This document shows positions 1-6,628 of a stretch of 8,019 bases of DNA, one piece after another. Numbering within the stretch: position 1 is the first letter of the stretch; every line of letters begins with the position of its first letter. The stretch is from Actinomycetota bacterium (GTDB lineage: Bacteria; Actinomycetota; Thermoleophilia; Solirubrobacterales; Solirubrobacteraceae). The DNA lies in contig VAWY01000265.1 in assembly GCA_005888335.1 (NCBI GenBank), positions 1 to 8,019 on the forward strand, written 5' to 3'. The notes below the pieces were generated by a model that made no database searches, was not told where the DNA came from, and worked only from the letters and a program-made list of their open reading frames with translations. The translations under genes and the position numbers were made by a program.

Positions 1-120
1 CCACGTGGCCGCACGGGTAGGCGCGGCGGCCTAGGGCTCTGCGCGCGGCTCTCGAGCGCCCGGACGACGAGATCGGCAATCAGGTCGACCTATTTGCTGA
101 TAGTGGCCGTCGTCGATTAT
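1..120. other. Left-edge stretch without a supported gene
   Basis: I see no convincing gene here. The window opens with the palindrome CCACGTGG (1-8) and is GC-rich to about position 75. It then becomes clearly more AT-rich toward the promoter at 121. A plus-strand frame is open from the edge to a TAA at 133-135, but its conceptual peptide is arginine-rich and unlike any family I know. Minus-strand frames crossing this stretch also give low-complexity Arg/Pro/Ala translations. A gene ending or starting just beyond the left edge cannot be excluded. Confidence 0.5.
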
Positions 121-130
121 TTGACAGATG
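91..130 (+). repeat. Imperfect direct repeat beginning TATTTG around the -35 element
   Basis: TATTTG occurs at 91-96 and again at 118-123, the second copy overlapping the -35 hexamer. Allowing one gap, the 13-nt stretches starting at these positions (91-103 and 118-130) resemble each other. The start-to-start distance is 27 bp. In a GC-rich genome, two such AT-containing words next to a promoter could be paired binding sites for a regulator. The similarity is short and may be chance. Confidence 0.25.
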
Positions 131-149
131 CCTAAATACTCTCTAGCCT
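121..149 (+). promoter_or_regulatory. Sigma-70-like promoter for the dioxygenase-SDR operon
   Basis: A perfect -35 hexamer TTGACA lies at 121-126. A 17-nt spacer separates it from TAGCCT at 144-149, which fits the actinobacterial -10 pattern TAnnnT. The element sits in the most AT-rich part of the left flank and faces the first plus-strand gene. Transcription would start near 155-157, leaving a leader of about 220 nt. The match and spacing are seen directly. Use by the housekeeping sigma factor is inferred. Confidence 0.6.
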
Positions 150-192
150 GGCCCTGTCGCATGCACATCGCTGCGAGCCCGAGATGAGAGAT

Positions 193-200
193 GTCATGAC
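193..200. repeat. Palindrome GTCATGAC in the leader
   Basis: This is a perfect 8-bp palindrome. Extending it to 191-202 gives 10 of 12 symmetric positions. It lies about 40 nt downstream of the predicted transcription start and is followed closely by a second perfect palindrome, GAGCGCTC, at 205-212. The position suits an operator for a dimeric repressor, but no regulator gene next to this operon is visible in the window and the site is short. Confidence 0.25.
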
Positions 201-308
201 GTAGGAGCGCTCGAGGCGGCGGTGCAGGCGCGGAGGGGCGCTGGTCGACAAGGCGCCAAGGCCTGGCGGCACGACCCGTACGCCCGCCGCGCGTGCGAGC
301 AGACGGCA

Positions 309-341
309 GCGGCGTATCCGGCCTCTGCAGGGCCACGCCGC
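309..341 (+). repeat. Leader hairpin upstream of the ribosome binding site
   Basis: Arms GCGGCGT (309-315) and ACGCCGC (335-341) are exact inverted repeats. Inside them, GGCC at 320-323 can pair with GGCC at 331-334, giving a two-part hairpin with a small internal loop. It ends 18 nt before the Shine-Dalgarno and could influence translation or message stability. GC-rich DNA forms such stems often by chance, so a regulatory role is speculative. Confidence 0.3.
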
Positions 342-359
342 CAGCGAGCACACCGAACC

Positions 360-364
360 GGAGG
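360..364 (+). promoter_or_regulatory. Shine-Dalgarno that fixes the dioxygenase start
   Basis: GGAGG at 360-364 lies 10 nt before the ATG at 375. The frame is open upstream to a GTG at 222, but that extension is a low-complexity Arg/Ala sequence. The typical family N-terminus (HIGHVALRVTDLDR) begins right at 375, so the ATG at 375 is the start. Confidence 0.7.
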
Positions 365-374
365 AAACATCACG

Positions 375-1224
375 ATGCACATAGGTCATGTCGCGTTGCG
401 CGTCACCGATCTCGACCGGACGGCAACCTTTGTCACGCAGGCGCTGGGCCTGCGCGAGACGCGGCGCACGGAGAACGAGATCTTCCTCTCGTCCAACGGG
501 CCTGGACCATGTCGGGCTCGAGGTGGAAGGCAGCGCCGAGCTCGATGCGGTGCGCGCGCGCGTCGAGGCGTCGGAGGCGGCGATCCTCGTCGGCGGCGGG
601 GACGAGCCGGGCATCGGTCCGGCGATCCGGTTCGTGGGGCCCGGCGGCATCGCCTACGAGGTCTACGACGGAATGGAGCGCCGGCCGCTGACGATCGACG
701 AGCCGCTGAGCAGCGGCATCAGGAAGCTCGGCCACCTCACGTTCGGCTCCAGCGAAGCCGAGGCGATCGTTGCCTTCTGGGTCGACGTCCTGGGCTTCCG
801 GATCAGCGACGTGGCCGACGGGCTCACGTGGACGCGGTGCGACCAGGACCACCATGGTTTGGCGGTCGCGGCGGCGCCCGAGGGCGTCGAGGGGACGCTG
901 CTGCACCACCATGCGTGGGCGGTCGCGGACTGGTCGGAGCTCAAGACCTACTGCGACAACCTCGCGCGCGAGGACATCGAGCTGTCCTGGGGCCCGCTCC
1001 GCCACGGACCGGGGTTCAACCTCGCGACCTACATCCTGGATCCGGACGGCGTGATGATCGAGGTCTACACCGAGCTGCTGCAGATCACCGACGAGCGCTC
1101 GTACGTCCCGATCGACTGGTCCGAGCAGCCGCGCGTCATCACGCTGTGGGGTCCGCCGGCCGGCCCCGAGGTCCTGCAGGCCGGCATCCCGGTCCTGGCG
1201 CCGCGTCAGGTGTCGGTGTCGTGA
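375..1224 (+). pseudogene. Two-domain type I extradiol (catechol 2,3-type) dioxygenase, frame broken
   Basis: The encoded protein belongs to the vicinal-oxygen-chelate superfamily and resembles Fe(II) extradiol dioxygenases that cleave catecholic rings beside the two hydroxyls. From ATG 375 the first reading frame gives HIGHVALRVTDLDR and on to ...FLSSN (codon 495-497). The homology then resumes in another frame with GLDHVGLEVE from 499 and runs to TGA 1222-1224. The metal ligands expected for the family are present in the C-terminal domain: His in GHLTF (733-735), a His in LHHHAW (904-912) and Glu in MIEVYTE (1060-1062). The stretch from RHGPGF to that Glu nearly matches the family signature. 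Relatives usually have about 15 residues, including an ERHHE-like motif, between the N-domain strand and LDHVG. That part is missing, which points to a short deletion (about 44 nt would fit) more than a single-base slip. Natural inactivation or an assembly error are both possible. The substrate is unknown. Confidence 0.8.
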
Positions 1225-1985
1225 GTGGCGTGAGCAGCACCACACGGTCGAGCAAGGTCGCCGTCGTCACCGGCGGAGCGGCCGGCATCGGCCAGGCCTT
1301 TGCCAGGAGGTTGGCGCAGGACGGGCACGCCGTCGCCATCGCAGACCTCGCCTCGGCTGACGAGACCGAGAAGATGGTGCGCGAGGCAGGCGGCGAGGTG
1401 TTCGCCGGTCGATGCGACGTCTCGGACCCCGAGAGCGTCGCGGGGTATGCGCACAGCGTCATCGAGCGACTCGGCCGCGTCGCCATCCTCGTCCACAACG
1501 CGGGCATCTATCCGCTGGCCCCGTTCAAGGACACCGACTGGGCGATGTGGCGCCGCATCATGGAAATCAACCTCGACTCGCTCTTCCACCTCACCAAGGC
1601 CTTCCTGCCGGGCATGGAGGAGGCCGGCTGGGGGCGCATCGTGGTCATGGCCTCCACCGCCTTCCACGCGGGCTCGCCGGGATTCGTGGCCTACACCGCG
1701 AGCAAGGGCGGAGTGATCGGCTTCGTGCGCTCACTCGCGGCCGAAGTTGGAGAGCACGGAATCACCGTCAACGCCATCGCGCCCGGCCTGGTCCGCACAC
1801 CGGGGACCCTCGCCGGCCCGCAACAGGAGTTGGGCTTCTTCGACATGGCCCTTGCCGCCCAGGCGATCAAGCGCGGTGAGCAGCCCGAGGACCTGGCGGG
1901 CGCGATGTCCTTCCTGACCTCCGACGAGGCCGGGATGATCACCGGTCAGACGCTGGTCGCCGACGGCGGCTGGGTGCGGGCCTGA
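1221..1985 (+). CDS. SDR-family NAD(P)-dependent oxidoreductase
   Basis: A classical short-chain dehydrogenase of 254 residues, the usual family length. It has the nucleotide-binding TGGAAGIG (17-24), CDV (65-67), NAG (93-95), and the catalytic set Asn117, Ser145, Tyr158 and Lys162 (YTASK), followed by APGLVRT (187-193). Asp42 at the end of the second strand favours NAD(H) over NADP(H). The start chosen is GTG 1221, which overlaps the dioxygenase stop as GTGA, a sign of translational coupling. A GTG at 1230 is an alternative. It probably oxidises an alcohol or dihydrodiol, or reduces a ketone, in the same catabolic route as the dioxygenase, since cis-diol dehydrogenases of aromatic pathways are often of this type. 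3-oxoacyl-ACP reductase-like activity cannot be excluded. The gene is intact, unlike its upstream partner. Its last 40 nt overlap the convergent flavoprotein gene. Confidence 0.9.
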   Translation: MSGVSSTTRSSKVAVVTGGAAGIGQAFARRLAQDGHAVAIADLASADETEKMVREAGGEVFAGRCDVSDPESVAGYAHSVIERLGRVAILVHNAGIYPLAPFKDTDWAMWRRIMEINLDSLFHLTKAFLPGMEEAGWGRIVVMASTAFHAGSPGFVAYTASKGGVIGFVRSLAAEVGEHGITVNAIAPGLVRTPGTLAGPQQELGFFDMALAAQAIKRGEQPEDLAGAMSFLTSDEAGMITGQTLVADGGWVRA

Positions 1986-3421
1986 CCCGGCGCGCCGGCG
2001 AGCCGGTTGCCGTCGATCAGCCGCAGCGCCGACTGGGCGGCGTTGTATCCGCACATGCCGTGAGCGCCGGCGCCGGGGGGCGTGGCGGCCGAGCAGAGGT
2101 AGACGCCGGGGATGCCGGTGGCATACGGGTCGAGCGCGATGCGAGGGCGGAAGACGAGCTGGCGCGGGTCGTTGGAGCCCGTGACGACGTCGCCGCCGAC
2201 GTAGTTGGCGTTGTAGATCTCGGTCTGCGGGACGTTGCGCGTGTGCCTGGCGAGGACGCGCTCGCGAAAGCCGGGAGCGAAGCGCTCGATCTGCGCCTCG
2301 ATCTGCGCGGCGGCATCCCCGGTGTAGCGGGCGGGCACGTGGGCGTAGGCGTACACGGGGTGAGCGTCGCCCGCGGAACGGCTTGGATCCGCCAGGTACT
2401 GCTGGCAGACCAGCACGAACGGGCGGTCCGGCATCTCGCCCCGGGCGACGCGCCGCTCGGCGTCGGCGATCTCGCGGCAGTCGCCGCCGACGTGGACCGT
2501 CCCCGCCCGCCGGGACTCGTCGTGCGTCCACGGCACGCCGTCCTGGACGGCGAAGTCGACCTTGAAGGCGCCCGGACCGTGGCGGTAGCGGGTCAGCGCT
2601 CGGGCGACGCGGCGCGGCATCCGGTCGCCGGCGATGCGCGCGGCGGCGGCGGGTGCGACGTCGAGCATCACGACGTCGGCCCCGTCGAGCTGCGCGAGGG
2701 ACCTCACCGGCACGCCGGTCTCCATCTTCGCGCCGTATGCCTCGAGCAGCGAGACCATCGCGCCGGTGATGGCCGCCGAGCCGCCCTCGGCGACGGGCCA
2801 GCCATAGGCGTGGGCCGCGGCACCCAGCGCGACCCCGATCGCCGAGGACAGCGGCGACGAGAACGGCCGGAAGGCGTGCGCTGCGACCCCCGCCCAGAGC
2901 GCCTGGGCCTCGGGCGAGCGCCAGCGACGCGCGAGCAGCCCGGCCGGCAATCCCGAGTACAGCCCGAAGCGAGCCATCAGCAGCGGGTGATCGGGAACGC
3001 GCAGCATCGGGCGCATGAAGTCGGCGGCGATGTCGCGGAAGCGCTCGGCCAACGGGCCGAACACCGAGCGCCACCGGGCGCCGTCCGCGCCGAGGCCGGC
3101 CGCGGTCCGCTCGACCGAGCGGTAGGCCGCCGCACCCCGCCCGCCGTCGAGCGGATGCGCGTACTGCACCTCGGGCCAACGCCACGTCAGCCCGTGCGCG
3201 GCCAGGTCGAAGCTGCGCGAGAACGGCGTGTCGAGCGCCAGCGGGTGTGCCGCGGAGCACTCGTCGTGGATCAGTCCGGGGAGCGTGAGCTCGCCGCTGC
3301 GCGTGCCGCCGCCGAGCCGGTCGGCGGCTTCCAGCACGGTCACGTCGACGCCCGCGGCGGCAAGCATCAGCGCGGCGGCGAGCCCGTTGGGCCCGCTGCC
3401 GACGACGACGGCGGTGGTCAT
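1946..3421 (-). CDS. Phytoene-dehydrogenase-like FAD-dependent oxidoreductase (COG1233 / PYROXD2-like)
   Basis: A 491-residue flavoprotein. The N-terminus holds the dinucleotide-binding motif GSGPNG (8-13), Glu31 for the adenosine ribose, and DRLGGGTRSG (34-43). The C-terminus carries the second FAD motif GAGAHGMCGYNAAQSAL (450-466). Both are typical of the CrtI/amine-oxidase-like superfamily. Members desaturate carotenoids or oxidise other hydrophobic substrates. The PYROXD2-like branch is poorly characterised, and no carotenoid gene is nearby, so carotenoid desaturation should not be assumed. The ATG at 3421 overlaps the stop of the DUF3556 gene as ATGA and lacks a clear Shine-Dalgarno, so translation is probably coupled. 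The frame is open 34 codons further upstream, but that extension lies in the DUF3556 coding region and has no family signal. The last 12 codons and stop overlap the convergent SDR gene; the tail after LIDGN is Pro/Ser/Thr-rich and probably dispensable. Confidence 0.88.
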   Translation of the reverse strand: MTTAVVVGSGPNGLAAALMLAAAGVDVTVLEAADRLGGGTRSGELTLPGLIHDECSAAHPLALDTPFSRSFDLAAHGLTWRWPEVQYAHPLDGGRGAAAYRSVERTAAGLGADGARWRSVFGPLAERFRDIAADFMRPMLRVPDHPLLMARFGLYSGLPAGLLARRWRSPEAQALWAGVAAHAFRPFSSPLSSAIGVALGAAAHAYGWPVAEGGSAAITGAMVSLLEAYGAKMETGVPVRSLAQLDGADVVMLDVAPAAAARIAGDRMPRRVARALTRYRHGPGAFKVDFAVQDGVPWTHDESRRAGTVHVGGDCREIADAERRVARGEMPDRPFVLVCQQYLADPSRSAGDAHPVYAYAHVPARYTGDAAAQIEAQIERFAPGFRERVLARHTRNVPQTEIYNANYVGGDVVTGSNDPRQLVFRPRIALDPYATGIPGVYLCSAATPPGAGAHGMCGYNAAQSALRLIDGNRLAGAPGQARTQPPSATSV

Positions 3422-5220
3422 GCGACCGCCGCGGCTCGCCGGGCGCCCACGTCGTGGCTGACGCGCTGGTAGCCGGGCATGCGGTACGTCACCGTCGTGG
3501 CGATCGGGCCGTTGGGCAGCCACGGCTGCTCCTTGACCGCGTCGCGGACCGCCCAGCTGCCGCGCTCTACGACGCCGACCGCGGCATCGATGACGTAGTA
3601 GTCCTGGCGGCCTTTGCCGATCGGCTCGGACTCGGCGAAGACGACGATGAGCTCGCCGGGCGCGAAGCCGCAGCGCGTCTGGAGCGCTTCGATCAGACGG
3701 CGGTCGTGCAGGTGGCCGTCACCGAAGTTCCAGCCGACCATCAGGTTGGCCACCAGCTCGCCCTCGCGCAGGTCGTAGAGGTCCATGTCGGCGCCGAGGT
3801 GGTTGAGCATGACCGAGTTCAACCCGCGCCCCTGGCTGTGCAGCGCGCGCCACGCGAGGTACTGGTGCAGCGTCACGTCCGCGGCGTCGTCGTCGAACAT
3901 GGTCGCGAGCTGCCCCTTGTGCGTGGCCGCGGGCTTGACGATGCGCTCGTCGAGCTTCGCCTCGGCGCCGGGCGCGAACGCCCACATCGACGTCGCCCAG
4001 TTGCCCGAGTACTGGCGAAACGACGGCAGGAACGAGACGAACCGCGGGCACAGCTCGCCGAGCACCGGCCAGAACCACAACGCCGCGGCGGTGAGCGCCA
4101 GCAGCACCGGGTCCATGTCCCCCAAGCCGTAGCCGTCGTGTGCCTGGTGGCCGAGGAAGAGGAAGCCGGTCAGGTAGATGAACATCAGGTTCCACTCCAG
4201 CGGCACGGCCAGCGGGAACGTGGACGTGATGAACACGTGGTAGCTCATCATGAACACCGCGGCCGCCGTGGTCACCGTGGTGTTGTGGGACAGCAGCAGG
4301 ATCCACGGCGGGATCAGCTCGCCGACCGCACCACCGACGTGCGACAGGCGCTTCGCCGCGGTCGACGGGCGCAGGTCGTCCGGGAAGCTCGCGTAGTGCC
4401 GGCGCTTGATGGTCTTCGACGGCAGCCACGGCGTGTTGCTGACCATCGGCGGGATGACCATCTCGAAGTGCCGGTTGAGCTTGGACACACCCGCCCCGAA
4501 CCAGACGGTGACGATGAGCAGCTTGGCGGCCACGATCATGTCGACGAACGGGAAGAACGCGAAGAACACGAGCGCAGGCAGCCACTGCTCGCCGCGTGCC
4601 GCCAGGAAGATCGTCTTGTCGCGCAGACCGAGGACCCCGAGCAGCGCGATGACCGGGATGACCGCCGCGGGAGCGACGAGGCCCTGATTCGCGCCGATGG
4701 CGCGCGTCGCCGAGGCGTCCGCAACGCCCGGGAGGACGATCGCGACCGCGAGCGCGCCAAGCAGCGCGACGTACAGGACGGCATCGGCGACCGTGCGCGC
4801 GTCGCCCGCGGTGAACGGGACCTTGTCCGGCCACGGCGGCAAGCGAACGGTCCTCGGCCGTGCCCAGTACCGCAGGCCGGCGGTCATCGGCTTGAAATGG
4901 CCCGCGAGCGGCCCCCACGCGCCGGCCACGCCAGCGGCCTCGGCGAGCACGGTCCACAAGACGAGCTTCTGGTAGACGATCGGCTCGCGCCACCACTCCG
5001 CAGGGTGGAGCGCATCGAGGTTCGAGGTCAGCGTGCTCAGGAGCACGCCGCCGACCGCGAACACCAACATCTTGGCGACGTAGATCAGCATGATGAGCTT
5101 CGGCTGGCCCGTGCCGTAGTCCACCCAGTGCCGGCCGAGCACCTTGATGCGCTCGCGGTACGGCGTGCCCATGAATGTTGCCGGCTCGACCGGCGGCAGG
5201 TTGCCCGTTGTGAGACCCAT
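3418..5220 (-). CDS. DUF3556 multi-pass membrane protein
   Basis: A 600-residue protein resembling the mycobacterial/actinobacterial DUF3556 family, which has no established function. Family-like stretches include RHWVDYGTGQP (30-40), YWARPRTVRLPPWP (118-131), GLRDKTIFLAARG (198-210), SKLNRHF (246-252), FPDDLRP (279-285), VPLEWN (339-344) and VGWNFGDGHLH (495-505). I count about eight hydrophobic segments (near 41-63, 82-104, 145-165, 180-198, 213-240, 300-318, 320-345 and 370-392). They are followed by a soluble C-terminal domain of about 200 residues. The start at ATG 5220 fits the short MG...LP N-terminus of the family. GTG 5301 and ATG 5172 are alternatives. No good Shine-Dalgarno precedes 5220, but TACGGT (5236-5231) sits where a -10 for a leaderless message would be. 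The stop overlaps the flavoprotein start (ATGA), so the two proteins are probably made together and may form a membrane redox complex, which is inference. Confidence 0.85.
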   Translation of the reverse strand: MGLTTGNLPPVEPATFMGTPYRERIKVLGRHWVDYGTGQPKLIMLIYVAKMLVFAVGGVLLSTLTSNLDALHPAEWWREPIVYQKLVLWTVLAEAAGVAGAWGPLAGHFKPMTAGLRYWARPRTVRLPPWPDKVPFTAGDARTVADAVLYVALLGALAVAIVLPGVADASATRAIGANQGLVAPAAVIPVIALLGVLGLRDKTIFLAARGEQWLPALVFFAFFPFVDMIVAAKLLIVTVWFGAGVSKLNRHFEMVIPPMVSNTPWLPSKTIKRRHYASFPDDLRPSTAAKRLSHVGGAVGELIPPWILLLSHNTTVTTAAAVFMMSYHVFITSTFPLAVPLEWNLMFIYLTGFLFLGHQAHDGYGLGDMDPVLLALTAAALWFWPVLGELCPRFVSFLPSFRQYSGNWATSMWAFAPGAEAKLDERIVKPAATHKGQLATMFDDDAADVTLHQYLAWRALHSQGRGLNSVMLNHLGADMDLYDLREGELVANLMVGWNFGDGHLHDRRLIEALQTRCGFAPGELIVVFAESEPIGKGRQDYYVIDAAVGVVERGSWAVRDAVKEQPWLPNGPIATTVTYRMPGYQRVSHDVGARRAAAVA

Positions 5221-5355
5221 AGCACCGGCAACCGTACGCCGCCGTCGGAGCCTCGCCCATGGGACGAGCAATGAACTTCGCGGACGGATTGGTGTCTTCA
5301 CACAACATCGCCGAACGCCGTCCCTGAGCGTTCGCGCCGCAGCCCGCCGCGGCGA
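5221..5355 (-). promoter_or_regulatory. Gap between regulator and DUF3556 gene: possible promoter/operator region
   Basis: This 135-nt gap is the only sizeable non-coding break in the minus-strand cluster. It could carry a separate promoter for the DUF3556-flavoprotein pair, controlled by the PucR-like protein encoded just upstream. I find no convincing -35/-10 pair. The best hint is the TAnnnT-type TACGGT at 5236-5231 (minus strand), 10 nt before the ATG. The inverted repeat at 5312-5334 lies within the gap. Confidence 0.3.
5312..5334 (-). repeat. 7-bp inverted repeat downstream of the PucR-like gene
   Basis: CGAACGC (5312-5318) and GCGTTCG (5328-5334) are exact inverted repeats around a 9-nt loop. 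The repeat starts about 20 nt after the PucR-like stop codon. Read on the minus strand it is followed by a T-containing but not T-rich stretch (GCGATGTTGTGTG), so it is at best a weak intrinsic terminator or attenuator. It could equally be an operator for the adjacent regulator. Confidence 0.4.
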
Positions 5356-6612
5356 TCAGCCGGCGTCGTCGACCGGCCGCTCGCTGAGGACCGCGGGACC
5401 GAGGGTGGCGGCCAGCCTCAGCGCGCAGCCCAGCTCGACGGCATCCTCGGTCAAGCGGCGGCCGAGCAGCTCCTCCGCGCGCTTGATGCGGTAGCCGACC
5501 GTGTTCTGGTGCAGATAGAGCTTCTCGGCCACGCGTCCGGTGCTTCCGCCCGCGGAGAGGAAGGCCAAGGCGGTGTCACGCAGCCGCGCGATCGCTTCGG
5601 TGTTCGCGGCCAGCGGCCCAAGCTGCCGCGCGACGAACGCTCGCGCGCGCGGCAGGTCGGCGGTCAGCAGTGCCACGAGCTCGACGCTGCTGTAGCGGGT
5701 CACACGGTTCGCACCGCCCGCCGCGAGAGTGGCGATGCGCGACGCCTGCACGGCCTCGTCGTGCGAGCGCCGGAACCCGGCGACGCCGTCGCTGCAGGTC
5801 CCGACGGCGACGCGGATGCCCTCGTGAGGCGTGTAGGCGTCGAGCCTCGTGGTGTCGAGCGCGGCGAACGCTCCGCACCAGACGTCGAGCGTCGCGCCGC
5901 CGGAGGGGATGACGAGCGGCTCGCTGGTCCCGAGGGCGGTGGCGGCCTCGGTCGCCGCGCGCTCCAGCCCGCGCACCTCGCTGGCGCAACTTGACACGCG
6001 CAGCGCCACATGGTGACGGCGCAGCGCGTAGCCCAGCCGGCCGGTCGCCACCTCGGCGTCGAGCGGCTCGCCGGCGAGGATGGCCCGCACCGTCTCGGCG
6101 CGCAGCTGCGCGGCGCCACGCATCGAGCGCTCGCGCTCGGCCGCGTACTCGGTGACGAGCACGTCGGAGGTGCGGTCTACGTAGGCGAAGGTGAACGCCG
6201 ACAGCTGCTCCTGGGCGGCGTGCAGCTCGTCGGGATCGGAGATATGCCGCCGCAGCGTCCGCGACCAGTGGTCCCAGAACCAGCGGTGGCCGAGCCGGTA
6301 CATGCGCAACAGGAGCGGCAGCGCGATGCCGCGGTGCACCAGGGCGCGGGTGTACTCCACCGCCTCGACAGGCAGCACGATGGCATCGACGTCCGCACCG
6401 AGCCTGAGCAGCCGCAGCGCCTGATCGACGTTGGCTTGGACGCTCGCGAGCGTCTCGGCGTAGAGGTCGTCGTCCCGGCTGCCGACCAGCTCGGGCATGT
6501 TCGCGAACAGGTGGTCGGTCATCTCGCGCGCGAGCCGCGGGACCCCGGGGAGCATCTCGGCGGCGAGGTCGCGCACCACGAGCGGCATGCCGTGCTGCTC
6601 AAGCGGGCCCAT
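5356..6612 (-). CDS. PucR/CdaR-family transcriptional regulator
   Basis: A 418-residue regulator in three parts. Residues 1-165 form an all-helical region with VEAVEYTRALVHRGIAL (82-98) and LLRMYRLGHRWFWDHW (101-116), like the RsbT co-antagonist-type N-terminal domain common in actinobacterial PucR proteins. Residues 170-320 resemble the degenerate GGDEF-like domain of CdaR regulators, including VAVGTCSDGVAGFRRSHDEA (268-287). The C-terminus has the PucR helix-turn-helix: FLSAGGSTGRVAEKLYLHQN (351-370) followed by TVGYRIKRAEELLGR (371-385). Such proteins usually activate neighbouring catabolic or redox genes in response to a metabolite. The start at ATG 6612 lies only 16 nt after the fprA stop and has a weak ribosome site (GCGGA immediately before the ATG), so it is probably co-transcribed with fprA. 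Its targets are likely this cluster and perhaps the convergent catabolic operon. The effector is unknown. Confidence 0.88.
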   Translation of the reverse strand: MGPLEQHGMPLVVRDLAAEMLPGVPRLAREMTDHLFANMPELVGSRDDDLYAETLASVQANVDQALRLLRLGADVDAIVLPVEAVEYTRALVHRGIALPLLLRMYRLGHRWFWDHWSRTLRRHISDPDELHAAQEQLSAFTFAYVDRTSDVLVTEYAAERERSMRGAAQLRAETVRAILAGEPLDAEVATGRLGYALRRHHVALRVSSCASEVRGLERAATEAATALGTSEPLVIPSGGATLDVWCGAFAALDTTRLDAYTPHEGIRVAVGTCSDGVAGFRRSHDEAVQASRIATLAAGGANRVTRYSSVELVALLTADLPRARAFVARQLGPLAANTEAIARLRDTALAFLSAGGSTGRVAEKLYLHQNTVGYRIKRAEELLGRRLTEDAVELGCALRLAATLGPAVLSERPVDDAG

Positions 6613-6628
6613 TCCGCGTGCTCGGGCC

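Noticed and set aside
1..135. Plus-strand frame open from the left edge to TAA 133-135 as the end of an upstream gene
   Set aside because: It runs through the AT-rich promoter and its -35 element, and its peptide is Arg-rich without recognisable features.
222..374. N-terminal extension of the dioxygenase from GTG 222
   Set aside because: Its translation is basic and low-complexity, and a strong Shine-Dalgarno at 360-364 with the conserved N-terminus at 375 marks the real start.
222..1985. A dioxygenase-SDR fusion protein in one uninterrupted frame
   Set aside because: The frame is open throughout, but between about 500 and 1220 it translates to Arg-rich nonsense while the dioxygenase homology is in another frame. 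The SDR has its own GTG start overlapping the dioxygenase stop.
1731..3260. Second minus-strand open frame of about 509 codons within the flavoprotein region
   Set aside because: Very Arg-rich translation in a shifted frame; the frame of 1946-3421 has the conserved flavoprotein motifs.
2060..3472. Plus-strand open frame of 470 codons opposite the flavoprotein gene
   Set aside because: Low-complexity Arg/Ala/Gly/Val translation without motifs. The minus strand carries both FAD motifs of a known family.
1946..5220. A carotenoid biosynthesis locus based on the CrtI-like protein
   Set aside because: No phytoene synthase, cyclase or isoprenoid gene is present, and the protein resembles the broader COG1233/PYROXD2-like group.
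3454..5274. Plus-strand open frame of 606 codons opposite the DUF3556 gene
   Set aside because: The translation is dominated by Arg, Asp, Glu and Gly with no domain pattern, and the opposite strand encodes a clear membrane protein family. Long antisense frames are expected in GC-rich coding DNA.
3719..5308. Second minus-strand open frame of about 529 codons within the DUF3556 region
   Set aside because: Arg/Gly/Ala/Pro-rich translation with no hydrophobic segments. The DUF3556 frame has regular membrane helices and family motifs.
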